Shown piece after piece: positions 24,027 to 35,628 of a DNA stretch of 64,000 nt (position 1 is the first letter of the stretch; the number at the start of each line of letters is the position of its first letter). Under the pieces are notes generated by a model. That model searched no databases. It was not told where the DNA came from and worked only from the letters and a program-made list of their open reading frames with translations. This stretch comes from Pleurotus ostreatus/Saccharomyces cerevisiae fusant. Its lineage: Eukaryota; Opisthokonta. The translations under genes were made by a program, and so were the position numbers. The stretch lies in the NCBI GenBank assembly GCA_024196135.1, contig JAMQCK010000084.1, positions 1 to 64,000 on the forward strand, given 5' to 3'.

Positions 24027-25678
24027 ATGTCTGGAGGACCCATCCCATTTGGCGGCCTCGACTTTACGAGGCGCCAATCGAGCGATTTTTTGCTGCTCCC
24101 TGTATCCTACCATAGCCCTACCGAGGAGCACGACAACGTGCCCTACGCTGGAGGAGGCGGACAGCAGGACAGCCAATCGCCTGGCAATTCTCCTCCCCAG
24201 CCGCCGCCGCCTTCTTTTACCTACCCTTTTCCCGACAGCGGCGCCAATGCCCCGCTCTACGGGCAGCAGTTTGGCTACCCGCCGCAGCCAGCGCAGCCGG
24301 TACGTAGGCCGTTACTCGCATACGATAGCACGCCTGATTTCTACCTACTCGCAGCATCCCTACGCGGGCGCGGTGCCTCTACAGCAGCCCTACTACCATC
24401 CCGTACCCCAGGCTCAGGAGCCATTGTTCTCGCTCCAGGCTCAGCACCCCTTGCAGAATTATCCCCCGCGTGAGTCTCATTGTGCCACATATCGAGGCGT
24501 CTCTGACTCTTGCTCCGTCCAGAGAGTTACGGCCCTCGCTCGTACGAACAATCGATCCATGCACAGACCGCTTCGCCCCCGCTCGAACAACTCTACTCGA
24601 GCAACATGTATCTGCACCCGCCTCCTCCTGCCAGCGACTCGTCCAGCTCTCCCGAGGCCTCGGAGGAGCCGGAGGTCAACGCTATTTTGATAGCGCGCGA
24701 CGAACAGAATGAAGCCTACATCCGTAACAAGCTGAGAGTCCCCGACAGCGTCCCCGTCAACCTCGATCTTGTCAGGCAGCGCGGGCGTGAGCGCCCCGAA
24801 GCATCCCTGCCTACCCTCGCGATGCTCGCTATACAGGGCTGCTCGCGCAGCCCGAAGGAGCTCACGCTGAACGAGATAGCACAGACGATCGAGCAGCATT
24901 TTACTTGGTATGGCGACGGGAAAACGAACTGGAAGGTGCGTGTACATTTTCTGTACATCAAGCTGCATTCCTCAAAAAATTGCAGGCCTCCATCCGTCAC
25001 GCCCTCTCCTTGCACAAGATATTCAGGCGCCGTTCGCGCCGCGACGTCGAGGGAGGCGGACGCGGAGGCTATTGGCACCTCGACTTCAGTGACGGCGAAG
25101 GTACGAAGCGCAGCCGCAAGCGCACCTCGCGCGCCCAGCGCTTTGCTAGGGACGACGATGACTTTGACCAGAGCACCGAGGAAGAGCCCGGAAGTTCCGA
25201 GTCTGTTGACGACGACGACACCGCGTCCACTGGCAGCAGCGGCAGGCATGCGCCTTACCCTGCCGCCTCCACCTCTTCCTCCTCTTCGACCCGCGGCGGC
25301 CTCCCCGCCGCCCGCGGTCGCCGCCCCGATCGTCTCGGAGCCTCGCCGCTCCCTGCTGGCGCAGGGTCCCCAGGCACGAGCACCGCCAGTCCGCCGCAGG
25401 TATTCATCCCCTACGCGCCCCGCCAGCCGCCTTTTGAGGCGGCGGGGCCGTCGCGGCTCCCCGCTGGTGGCATTTCGCGCGGCGGGGGCGCCAGCCCCGC
25501 TGGGCAGTACGGTCGTGGTGGCCTGCCGGGAGGCGCGGGCGAGCGTGACGCTCGCTTTGCGCCGGCCGGCTCCAGCACCGCGCGGGGCGCCCACATTCGG
25601 CCCCACGGGCCTGCTCACCGTGGTGGCCGCCCTGCGGGCGAGCCCGCGCAGGACCGGAAGGGCAAGGGGCGTGGCTAA
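24027..25678 (+). CDS. forkhead (winged-helix) transcription factor
   Basis: Four exons give about 490 residues. The N-terminus is rich in Pro/Gln/Tyr (for example QPAQPHPYAGAVPLQQPYYH). The forkhead DNA-binding domain lies at roughly residues 210-290: LPTLAMLAIQGCSRSPKELT, LNEIAQTIEQHFTWYGDGKT, then NWKASIRHALSLHKIFRRRS and GGRGGYWHLDF. It includes the recognition helix WKASIRHALSLHKIF with the conserved Arg-His. One intron falls exactly inside it, after NWK (donor GTGCGT, acceptor TTGCAG). The C-terminus is acidic (FARDDDDFDQSTEEE) then Gly/Arg/Pro-rich low complexity, and should be disordered. It acts in the nucleus; fungal forkheads mostly control cell cycle or development, but I cannot name the orthologue. 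The ATG at 24027 follows directly on a CTCCAG, so an upstream non-coding exon is possible. Confidence 0.88.
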
Positions 25679-26583
25679 ACGGTTGCGATGCCGAGGCCTT
25701 TATTTGCTACCAGCTCGTGCGCGAGAACGGCCATTGCACCCTTGTTGCATTCTGAATTTCTGCTGTCCGATTCAAGACATCCGACAGCGACCCTCGCTAA
25801 TTTCCATGTTCTGTATGGGTTATTGTACCTTTTGACCGTGTCCTCTGTGTTGCTTGCTTTCTACGTGGCTTTGTATAGCTATTGTCATAAATCCTCTGTA
25901 GCCTGGTGCTACTCGCTAAAAATCACCTTCTATATTCTTCGCAATCCTTGTTGTCTGCAGTATCTAGTGTCGACATGCTCTTACCTGTGTACTGCACTTC
26001 CGTAATGTATTTTGTTTGCACTGGCTTATATCCGAGAGCTTATTCGCGCCCTGTGCCACCTGCCTGGATACAACCTCTTTAGCGTGCTTTCGTTTCAGTA
26101 AACTCATCCCTCACCCTGGACGTGGTTACATATACTCAATATGTATCGGGCCAGGTACAAGTTCCCAGGTCAACCGATTTTGAGGGCGGAGAACGATGGC
26201 ACACAGGAGACACGGCAATGGCCATTAGCCTTGCATGGGAATTTCAGCGATCGCTTCTCACGAAGGCACTTCTTCAAAAGGTGCTTACGCTCTCGATCAG
26301 CGTCTCTTTACAAAAGGAAGCCTCATCTTTACTACGTCGCTTGCTTTACCTTCCCGCAACTCCTGTATCGATGCCATGTCCTTCGTGCCTCCCACCTGCT
26401 CATGCAAGGCCGTCGAGATAACCGTAGCAAACGATACACGGTCCGGTAATGGTCCCTGAAAAGCCGCTGTGCTCTGAAAAGTGACTCAAATATCTTTACA
26501 CGGTACATTAACTGCCTTCCTCGCCAAGTCTTGCAATTAACAACGATCGTGTAGGCGCGCATGGGTCCACAATGTTCAACAAG
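25679..26583. other. no gene seen
   Basis: AT-richer 3' flank of the forkhead gene followed by the DNA2 upstream region. Short frames only. Confidence 0.5.
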
Positions 26584-26648
26584 ACGCGTGGCACGTGACT
26601 ATTGATCGCGTCGCGGACTGGCGTAATTTCCGCTTCGGGACGACGCGT
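26584..26648 (+). promoter_or_regulatory. two MluI cell-cycle boxes (ACGCGT) before DNA2
   Basis: ACGCGT occurs at 26584-26589 and again at 26643-26648, that is about 50 and 110 bases before the DNA2 start codon. In yeasts this is the MCB element bound by MBF, which switches on DNA replication genes at G1/S. A CACGTG E-box sits between them at 26592-26597. The sites are seen directly; their use in this fungus is inference. Confidence 0.5.
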
Positions 26649-26697
26649 CGCTTGTCTCCGTCCTCCATCATCTTGACAGCCATTATTGCAGCTACAG

Positions 26698-29600
26698 ATG
26701 CCCGCTGCAAACCCAACGAAAGAGGAAGAAGATGCCTTCATGGCTGGCTTGATATCTGATCTGGACGAGTCCTTCTGGAACGCGCAACCTTCGCCAGACT
26801 CGTCCCCAGTGAAGAGGAGATCACCAGCAAAGCGCCGACGCGTCGAATCGCCCGAAAAGACCAGAACTCTTCCTCTGAGCCCTCTTGCTAGCAGGACCCC
26901 CATTACACCGACGCGGAAGCGCCATGCGGCTGCCACTGACTTTGATATGGGCGATTTCCTAACCGGATGTGACGACTGGGATCTGGACAACGTGTCGGAC
27001 ATGCTGTCCCCCAAGAAAGTCAAAGCAGAAGGACCGATTGTGGAGGTACGTGCCTGTGATATACACTGTAATCAAGGTAACTGAGATCGTACAGCCTGCG
27101 CCGCGATTCCTGCGGGAGCCATGCACACGATGTGTGGTGGAGTCCATAACGGATGACTTTGACTGCAAGGTACGCAACCAGCCATAAGCCATGACTTTGT
27201 CCTTATTCCAGGCAGAGCTTGGTGGTTCGCGTCGATGGTACGGATGAACTACGCTCAGTACTTCTGCGCGATCACTGGCGCTTTATGGACATTCGCTCGG
27301 GTAAGCAACACCTAAGGCTACCTTTCTCTCTCTGACGTATGACCAGGCGACATATTGAACATTCTGGGTCAATTTGAGCTCCTTCCCGCCTCTTCCTCTC
27401 GTCTCACTTCACAAATCATCATCACCTCCACGCGCAATCTCCTCATTCACCACCCTGACATCCTCATGACTGCTACCGCTATTGCCAACGCGCCGCAGTG
27501 CCGCCGCAAGCCCCTTCTCTCGTCGCTCGTGCGCTCTTCGTCAGATGTGACACCGGCGCTGGTGTGGGGGAATATGTTGCACGAGGTCATGCAGTCATGT
27601 TTCCGAGCGTCACGGTGGGATGACAAGTGGTTTGAGGAGCGAATCGACGAGGTCGTGCGCAATGGCCTAGGCGAGCTTGTCAAAATAGACGCGACGATTG
27701 AAATGGCCAAGGGCGAGCTGCACAAGCGCGCCGCAGGTCTCCGTGCGTTCTCCCAGCGTTACATCGCAGACTTGCCCAAGGTAAAATGCCTTCATCCACT
27801 CGCCCTACACAGCGACTAATGCTCTAACAGGATGAAGCAGAGCTCACTGATACTCGCGACAAGCAAGAAAAGAAGCTGCTCGCCATCGCCCGCATCTTCG
27901 ACATCGAAGAGGACATCTGGTCGCCCACTTATGGCCTGAAGGGCAAGCTCGACGCTACTATCGACGCCGTCATCTCCGAACGCAAGACCACCAACGACAA
28001 AGCCGTCCTCAAACGCGGACCCAAGCCCTTCGAGATCAAGACAGGGCGCACGACCGCCGTCCTGGAGCACCGTGCGCAGACGATGCTGTACTGTCTCCTG
28101 GCGGCAGAGCGGTACGGCGTCGAGGTTCCCTCGGGTTTGCTGTACTACACGCAGCATGACGAAGTCGTCAACGTGCCGTCGAACCATCATGAGATTCGGG
28201 GGTTACTGTCGGCGCGGAACGAGATGGCGGCCTATATGATGCGACGTATGCGTGTTCCGAAGCGTCAGACGGCATGCGAGGAGGCGCCTGTGGAAGAGGC
28301 TTTCCTGCCGCCTACCATTGACGATGAGCGTGTCTGCAAGCGGTGCTATGCGCTTGACACTTGCATGTTGTACCGCAAGGCAAGTTTGATTCTGTCTGAT
28401 TTCGCCCTTGCCTAATATACTCTCTTGCCCAGGCTGTTGAGAACGTTACCGACACCCAATCGCCCATCGCCGACACCTACGAACTGAAGACCGGTCATCT
28501 CACTGCTACGCAAACCGAGTTCTTCAAGAAGTGGGAAGCGCTTATCGCGTTGGAGGAACAAGACCTCGTACGCTTCCGGAAGGAACTATGGACCATGGGC
28601 GCCGCAGAACGCGAGAAAGCAGGCCGCTGTTTCAGCAACATGGTCCTCGACGAGTCCTTCGTGGCGTCCGACGGACCCTCCATCTACTCCAAGCATGACA
28701 CTGCCGCCGCCAACAGGATCCACAGCTTCACCTACCGCTTTTCTCGCCTGGCAGACTCATCCACCGGCTCCCTTCTAAACGGCCACATGTCCGTCGGCGA
28801 CGCCATCACCGTCTCCATCGAACCCCACCTCCTCGCCCTCGCGCGCGGCTTCATCCTCCACCTCACCCCGCACGAGGTCATCCTCGGCGTTGACCACGAG
28901 CTCGACTGCAGCATGCTGCGCACGCGGCTCACCCTCCTCAACGGCACCGCCACCCTCATCGACCCCATCGTCTTCCGCGTCGACCGCGACGAGCTGTTCA
29001 GCGGCATGGGGCGCGTGCGCGATAATCTCGCGCAGCTGTTCTACGCCGAGGGCGACACCGCGCGCCTCCGCCTCGTCGTCGACCTGCAGCCGCCGCGCTT
29101 CATCGAGGGTTTCCACCTGCCGCCCGAGGTCGCGTCTTACTGCGTCAACCTCAATGCGAACCAGCAGGAGGCGCTGCAGCGCGTCCTGGCTGCGGAGGAC
29201 TACGCCTTGTTGCTCGGCATGCCGGGCACAGGGAAGACGACAGTCATCGCGGCGCTGATCCGCGTGCTGGTCAGTATGGGGAAGAGCGTTTTGTTGACGT
29301 CGTATACGCATTCGGCGGTGGACACGATCTTGAGGAAGTTGAAAGATGATTGTGACTTTGGGATTTTGCGGCTGGGGAATGTGGACAAGGTTGGTTCTCA
29401 TTGCTGAGACAACTAGAAAACAGCTGACGGGTTCGAAGGTACACCCTGATGTCCGAGAGTTCACCTTGTCTGCGAAACGCGCTCCGACGACGATAGAGCA
29501 GCTCGAGTTCCAGCTCATGAATCCGCCGGTCGTGGCCACGACCTGCCTTTCCATCGACCAGTGAGTGATACTCTTGCGTACAGATGAGCCGCACGCTAAC

Positions 29601-30882
29601 AAGATTTTACAGCCCCGTCTTCAGCCGTAGGAAATTCGACTACTGTATTGTCGACGAGGCTTCCCAGATTACGTTGCCTACTTGCCTCGGGCCCCTACGC
29701 TCTGCGGAAAAATTCGTCCTCGTCGGCGATCACTTCCAGTTGCCTCCCTTGGTACGTACCCCTGCCTCACCACCATACCTCACACCACCATACACGCAGC
29801 TAACCCTCACGCACAGGTTCGTAGCGCCCCTGCGCGCAAAGGCGGTCTGGAGATCTCCCTCTTCAGACGCCTATCAGACGCGCACCCGGAAGCTGTCGTC
29901 GACCTCACATATCAATACCGCATGAACAGCGACATCATGACGCTCTCGAACACGCTCATCTACTCGAATCGTCTTCACTGCGGTAACGAGGAAGTTGCGA
30001 ATCGATCCTTGGTTCTGCCGGATACCTCCTTCGTCGACAGCCTGCACGATGACGAGCAGGGCGCACAGCAATGTTGGTTGCGAGCGTTGATAGCGGAAAG
30101 GTTTGTCTGCCGTCGCGTGCACTTTGATACTGCCAGCTGAAATTTACCGCAGTTGTAAAGCTGTCTTCGTCGACACCGATGGTCTTCCTGCACGCGATTC
30201 CCGCGTCGGCGACCTCGTACAGAACGAAACCGAGGCGTCACTGGTCTACCAGCTCACTCAAACGCTCCTACGCTCAGGCGTTCGCGAAGAACAGATCGGC
30301 ATCATCTCGCTCTACCGGCAGCAGATCAAGCTCCTCAGCCACCATCTGCAAGGGCACGATGGCATTGAGATCCTGACGGCGGACCGAAGCCAAGGTCGCG
30401 ACAAAGATTGCATCATCATCTCGATGGTACGCTCGAACGACGCTGAACAGGTGCGCTATTCTCCCGATCTGGCTGTCGTACGCGAAGCTCATCCCCACTG
30501 CCAGGTCGGTGACCTTGTCAAGGACTGGCGGCGTATGAACGTCTCATTCACGCGCGCTCGGGCGAAGCTGGTCATCTTTGGCTCTCGCAAGACACTCCAG
30601 ACAACACCCCTTCTCAAGGAGTTCTTTACCTTGATGGAAGGCAAGGGGTGGATTCTGCCGCTTGCGCCTGGCGCAGACACTGAGCATGCGCTGCTCTTCG
30701 ACACGGTGGGCAAGTCACCTGGAAAGCGTACGGCCGAGGATGCTACACCGCAGGAGCCGGACACTCCAACGAAGGAGAACATGGCGGGCTCTCGTCCGGT
30801 CAAGAAGATCAGGGTGCGAGCAGATGAGGGCGTCTTGAAGGGCCGACCAATTCTCCACGACCTCGTCAATGACACCATATAG
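26698..30882 (+). CDS. DNA2: DNA replication ATP-dependent helicase/nuclease Dna2
   Basis: Eleven exons (26698-27045, 27095-27169, 27216-27300, 27347-27780, 27831-28379, 28433-29389, 29424-29560, 29613-29751, 29817-30100, 30153-30450, 30505-30882) join in frame to 1227 residues. Dna2 trims long 5' flaps in Okazaki fragment processing and resects DNA ends. The RecB-like nuclease shows [12 protein letters not shown] and FEIKTGR (the E-x-K catalytic motif). Iron-sulphur ligands are visible as APQC and [10 protein letters not shown]. The helicase part has Walker [10 protein letters not shown], Walker [46 protein letters not shown] and [18 protein letters not shown]. The N-terminus is disordered with Ser-Pro sites and [10 protein letters not shown] as a likely nuclear signal. 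Intron 5 (28380-28432) has a GC donor. An apparent frame break near 27.2 kb disappears with acceptor GCAG at 27215. Two MCB sites lie upstream. It is convergent with the dehydrogenase gene, 64 bp apart. Confidence 0.95.
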
Positions 30883-30946
30883 GGTATACTGATCTGTCTG
30901 GATACAAGGAATAGACATCATACGGACTCACATTGTACACTACATC

Positions 30947-31920
30947 TCAATTCTTGTACGGCACATTTGGCCTCGAATACGCATAATCCCACATCTTCTC
31001 GATCTCCTCATCGGTGCCCTCATAGCCTGGGACGACGTCGCCCCGCTCGCCCACGCTGCTGAAGCCCAGCGGACTGCGGTAGACGCCGTACATCATGTAC
31101 TCGCCGCTCTGGTCCTCGGAGATCGAAATGAGCCAGAAGAGAGGCGTAAGTAGGTACCCGAGGAGCTTCACGATCCAGGATTTGGACCGGGTGAAGAGTG
31201 GTGTGAACACCGCGCCTGGGTATGAATGCGAGAATGCCACTTTGGGATGCCTCTTCGCGAAGCCCTGAAGAATTGTTTCAATACCACAAGTACGTGCTCA
31301 CCAAAAACAAAGTCGATGCTCACCTGCAACATCAGGTCTTGCATAGTGGGGACCTCCGATGGGAGTCGCCGAATCACATTCTTCGTGAAGTCCAGATCGT
31401 CCCAGTCGACGGGACCCCCCTTCCCCGCCCGCGCCACCGACATCACCTTCGCCTCCTCCCCTGCCTCCGCCGCCCTATCCAGCGCAGGGCTCAGGTTTTG
31501 TATCCACCGGAAGCGGCCGAAGAACATCGCCGCGAAGAGCTTGTTCACGCCCTCCTCCGTCTTCTCGCCCGTGACGGTGGTGAACTCGCCGACCGTCAGG
31601 ACGAGGTAGTTGATCTTGTCGACGTCGCGCTTGGCGAGCTGCTCGCAGGCGACATCAATGTTGCGCATGAGGCTCGCCTCGCAGGGGATGAACTCGGAGA
31701 GCTGGTTGGCGGGGGCGGGGAGCGATGCGATGAGCGCGTCCGCGGCGGCCTTGTTGCGCCCGATGATGATGAGGCGCGCGTTGCCCTTGTGGTGGCGGGC
31801 GCAGGCGCGGGCCATACCACGCCCGATGCCAGAGGTGCCGCCGACGAAGACGCCAACAGGGGTTTTCGCCGAGGAAGAGACGGAGTTGTTGTACTGCTGT
31901 ACGGCGGAGAGCGAAGGCAT
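30947..31920 (-). CDS. short-chain dehydrogenase/reductase family protein
   Basis: Two exons (31920-31324 and 31264-30947) give 304 residues. The Rossmann nucleotide-binding motif is GGTSGIGRG at about residues 28-36, followed by ARLIIIGRN, typical of NAD(P)-binding SDRs. Further blocks are DKINYLVLTVGEFTTVTGEK, NKLFAAMFFGRFRWIQNL, KVMSVARAGKGGPVDWDDL and AFSHSYPGAVFTPLF. I see no classical Tyr-x-x-x-Lys active-site pair where it is expected; this matches a fungal SDR subfamily that keeps the fold but has FFxRF-type residues there, so catalysis and substrate are uncertain. A hydrophobic stretch near the C-terminus (LLGYLLTPLFWLISI) could anchor it to a membrane. The start ATG is about 60 bases from a TATA box. 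Confidence 0.88.
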
Positions 31921-31981
31921 AGTTGCTTGCAGAAGGTCGTAAGGGGTTTAGCTTTGAGACCCTTTAAGAACACCGGGTCGG

Positions 31982-31990
31982 TATATATAT
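31982..31990 (-). promoter_or_regulatory. TATA box of the dehydrogenase gene
   Basis: TATATATAT lies about 62 bases upstream of the ATG at 31920 on the minus strand, a usual position for a fungal TATA element. Confidence 0.55.
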
Positions 31991-32716
31991 GCAATTGAAG
32001 TCCCTCGCTGTTCCAGGCAATTCTCTCTTCGGCATAGGTGACGTGTTTCTCTCGGTTGTAACTAACCGAGGATGGGCCCAGCGTCCGCCGCGCGTCGCAG
32101 GTGTTCATACCATAGACAGCAAGCTTGCGTGGGTGGCATAGGGTCCGTCCAGAGCATGCTAGCCGTCGGCGAGGTCGTATGAGCAACATCAATATCGCGA
32201 GAGGTTCGACATCGAGCGAGGGTAGGTGCCTTCGGTAGTCGTACCGACGCATTTGAACCGTGTATGCTGAGCTACAGAGTTCGGCAGGACAGAGCTTTAT
32301 CGCAGCAAGAGATGCCCAGAAGGAAAAGAGGGACAGATTTCACGCCATGTCTGCTTCGAATTCGTCGGTCGGAGACCAGGTCAAGGCAAGTGTTTGATCG
32401 CGTTTCCTACCAGGGCAAATGAACGGTATTCGAATTTGCCATAAAAGGAGATCATTAATCATTGCCCGGGCGCGTCGGTTCTATCATCTATGTAAGCATC
32501 GTGAGTAGCTACTAGTGTACATTCCTATATTGCGAGGTGAGTACCGCCATCATGTCCATAAGGTCCCAAGGTGTACGTGAACTGTAAGTATCAACAAAGT
32601 GTATGTCAGCCGGGCATTTAACCCCAAATGGTTCCGTATCAAGTCAATTCAGTGCGCTCCTAAGTACTCAGCGTCCAATCGTCCGTGGCTTCCCTGCCGA
32701 TCCCCCACCCCCCACC
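31991..32716. other. no gene seen
   Basis: Upstream region of the dehydrogenase and 3' flank of the LanC-like gene. No recognisable exon. Confidence 0.5.
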
Positions 32717-34431
32717 TTAGAGCATCAAATCATCATATCCAGGCATCCCCCAGCACCCCTCCTCCGCCCCGCACCCCCTCAAAGCCGCCAGCACTGCCGC
32801 CCACGCGCAGCACATGCCCGCTAGCCCTTCGTACAAGCTATGCGGCCGATCTGGCACGAACATCTTTGCGAAGACTTCCGGCGAGAGCACCAGGTGCGCG
32901 AGATGAACAGCCCGGTAGAGAGCTTTGCGCCCCTTCGCCTCCAGGTCGTCCAACTCCCCAATGATGGGCGTCGGGAGCGGCGAAGAGAGGAGGGCGGGGT
33001 GGTCGGCAAGAGTAGCGAGCGGCGTGGGGAGGGGAGTGTGCGTAGCGGCGGCGAAGGTGGCGGTGGGCGGCGTGGTAGGCGAGGTCCGTGGGGTTGGTGA
33101 GGCACTGCCGTCGCTCAAGTCACCACTGTCAACGCGAGTGTGGCTGGCGTAGGCTGGGGTCTTGCCCTTCGTCCACGCCGGTGGAGGGTGAAGATACAGT
33201 CTTGCGCAGGTCAAGAGCGCGAAGACAGACCCTGCGACGCCGTGACATGCTCCTAAACCCTTCCTCAGCAACCCGTGGCGATAGATCAGCGACGTTGCCT
33301 TGTCTATCGCATGCGTGAGCTCCGGCAGTATGTGAGTGTACCGACTCGCGGATGGATGGCGCAGAGCGCGGCAGAGCAGCATCAAAATGCCCGGTGCGCC
33401 GTGACACCACTGAATGAGCTCGTTCTTATCGAAGGCGGCATCGACGGTAGGTGCCTTGGTCCGCCAGTTGCCGTCTTTGTCTTGTAGGCGGAGCAACCAG
33501 GCAATGGTCGCCCATACGTCGGCGCAGGCATCGGGCGAAAGCAGGTGCGGTGGACACTGGAGAAGCATATGAAGAATGCCGGCTGTGGAGTTGCATGAGT
33601 GAATGGGCGAAGGCATAACACGGACACTCACCCACGCCGTGCGCGCCACCGAGATAGCGCTTCCCGCACCACGACCACATCAATGGTGGGGCGGCGGCGG
33701 ACGAGACCTCGGCCGCATACGTCTTCGCGCCGTACCGCCCGTGCGCAAGGATGGAGTCCATGATCCGCTCGAGCGTGCTGTCCGCGGTGACCTGCGCGTC
33801 GTGCACCGCACGCGAGACCGGGGTCGCCGACGCGTTCTCGAAGAGCAATCGTAGGCGTATCAGCGCGTAGAGCAGCCCCGCGCGCCCGTAGAGCACTTCG
33901 CAGCCGTCATCGTCCGCGATAGACGACTCCACGAGAACGTCATGGACGGCGCCGCGGATAAGGTCGAGCGCCGCGCGCCAGGGGAGGCTTTCGTCGTGGG
34001 CGTGCTCGACGATGAGGGTGGCGAGGCCGATGGGTGTCTCTAAGAAGGAACAGCGCGAGGGGGAGGTGGGCTTGGTGAGTGCAGTTGGGAATAGCTTGAG
34101 TGCGGAAGCCAGATAGGCATCGTTGAAAGACAAGAGGTCCTCATGCGTATGCCCGAGCTTGAGCTCGCGGGGCAGTGCGCGGAGGTGCATGTTCATGAGT
34201 ATAGTACCTTGAGCGACTGTCGTCAATGACGTGCGGGGGATGGTGAGCATACGGATCCTGACCTGCGATACCAACGTACACTCCCGGGCTCTGCTTCACC
34301 TTCGGGTCCGGCGTATTCCTCAGAACCCGATCGACGCTCGCGATAAACGTCGTCCGTATGTCGCGCTCGACAAGGGGCAGGTCTTGCGACGCCGGCGTCT
34401 GCTGCGAGTGGCTGATGTAGCGCTTGGGCAT
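32717..34431 (-). CDS. LanC-like protein (eukaryotic LANCL family)
   Basis: Three minus-strand exons give about 540 residues with the seven-repeat alpha/alpha-barrel signatures of LanC-like proteins. All zinc-ligand motifs are there: WSWCGKRYLGGAHG, then QWCHGAPGILMLLCR, then GACHGVAGSVFALL, which supply the Cys, Cys and His of the zinc site. Other repeats show GCEVLYGRAGLLYALIRLR and HSLYEGLAGMCCAWAAVLAA. Bacterial LanC enzymes close thioether rings in lantibiotics. Mammalian LANCL proteins are reported to add glutathione to dehydroalanine/dehydrobutyrine in damaged proteins; no lantibiotic precursor is visible nearby, so the second role is the likelier one. It should be cytosolic or membrane-peripheral. 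A long Pro/Thr/Ser insert (TPRTSPTTPPTATFAAATHT) near residues 415-440 is unusual and probably a disordered loop. The start is the first ATG (34429-34431), giving MPKRYISHSQ. Confidence 0.92.
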
Positions 34432-35281
34432 GGTGGAGGGGAGATGAAGAACGTTCGGGAAGAGAAGCTGAACGACTGCTCGGCGTGTTCATGGTGAATT
34501 CAATCAACTTGATCCTATACAGACAACGGGGGCAGTGTGCGGCCGGCCAGTGGTGCCCATGAGATCATCGGAACGGAGCTTTATCGACTTGTCTCTCGAC
34601 TCGGAACGGCTGGAGCACTGCCATCGCCGCAATTGTCTCGGTGATCTGGCCCGTGGTGCGGTTTGCAATTTCCCCGCTAGCTCGTTGGCCACGTGGGAAA
34701 CTATAAAGGACTTCGAGTTCAAAGCTGGGCCATCCATCAAGCTGATTCGCTGCATCGTAGCCGTCGCAGGACTTTATTGCAATGGTGGTGGGAAGGGTCA
34801 TGAGGGGGAGGAAGAAAAGGAGCTTGTCGGACCAAAGCGGAAATCACAATTTTGGCCACGCGACGGTCACGTGTCAAGCGTCCGAGTGATTACGTGGACC
34901 TACACGCGCCTACACCGTCACCAATGCTAATGTTCTCGATGGTCAAGGCAGACGACCAAAGTATCTCAAGGAGAGAAAGGGAACACGAGCGCTACATCTA
35001 CCACGACCGTACAAAACTGGGTTCAGCTGTATCCCGCTATCTCGATGGCGGCGAAAAGCTAAAGAGGCAGCGAAGCGAGCGGCATCGACTACAGCAAGCG
35101 CGGTGCTATTGACAAGTTTTGCGTCTATTTTCCATACCAAACGCAAGTTCATCTCAACACATTCATCATGATCATCTAGCAAGTCATCTACTGTACAAGA
35201 GCAAGGGCAACATATACATCCTCCATCCATCTACTATCCAAGACGATCGTCCAAAAACTGAAATTCGGCGCGATGCTACGG
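34432..35281. other. no gene seen
   Basis: LanC-like promoter side and unassigned sequence. CACGTG occurs at about 34689 and 34868. Frames are short and overlapping. Confidence 0.45.
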
Positions 35282-35369
35282 GGAACTACTGGCGATGCTC
35301 CATGGGACTGCTGGCGATGCACCAAGGAACTACTGGCGATACTCCACGGGACTACTCGCGATGCTCGAA
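35282..35369 (+). repeat. 22-bp minisatellite, four units
   Basis: Four head-to-tail 22-bp units of the form GGRACTRCTGGCGATGCTCC plus two bases, each differing from the others at a few positions. It lies between the LanC-like and phosphatase genes, about 260 bases beyond the phosphatase stop codon, and could be in its 3' UTR. Confidence 0.9.
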
Positions 35370-35628
35370 GGAGCAACGCACGACACGATGGCTAGAGGGA
35401 ACTACTCATAGATACTAAGCACTCGATGTGTAGGAGGCGGGACTAGGCTATGCGAGGGGAGAGAAGAAAGACGTGCGATATAGAGAAAGAGATGACGGTA
35501 GTGTTGAGGAAGAAGAGAGAAAGAGGTTGACGAAGCAGAGTATGAGTACAGGTAGCTTGGTTAGGATTGCTTGCATAAATAGGTCACTTTACACAGGTCG
35601 AAGAGACCTTACGCATCGGACAGGCCCC
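35370..35628. other. 3' flank of the phosphatase gene
   Basis: Purine-rich on the plus strand (AGAGAGAAAGAGG-type runs near 35461-35525). No gene. Confidence 0.4.

Noticed and set aside
24716..25618. 300-codon minus-strand frame
   Set aside because: Shadow of the forkhead gene; the forkhead domain is clear on the plus strand.
27170..27346. Apparent frameshift and stop in DNA2
   Set aside because: Using acceptor GCAG ending at 27215 gives [20 protein letters not shown] in frame, matching the family, so there is no lesion.
28775..29602. 275-codon minus-strand frame
   Set aside because: Antisense to DNA2 exons 6 and 7, which carry Walker motifs.
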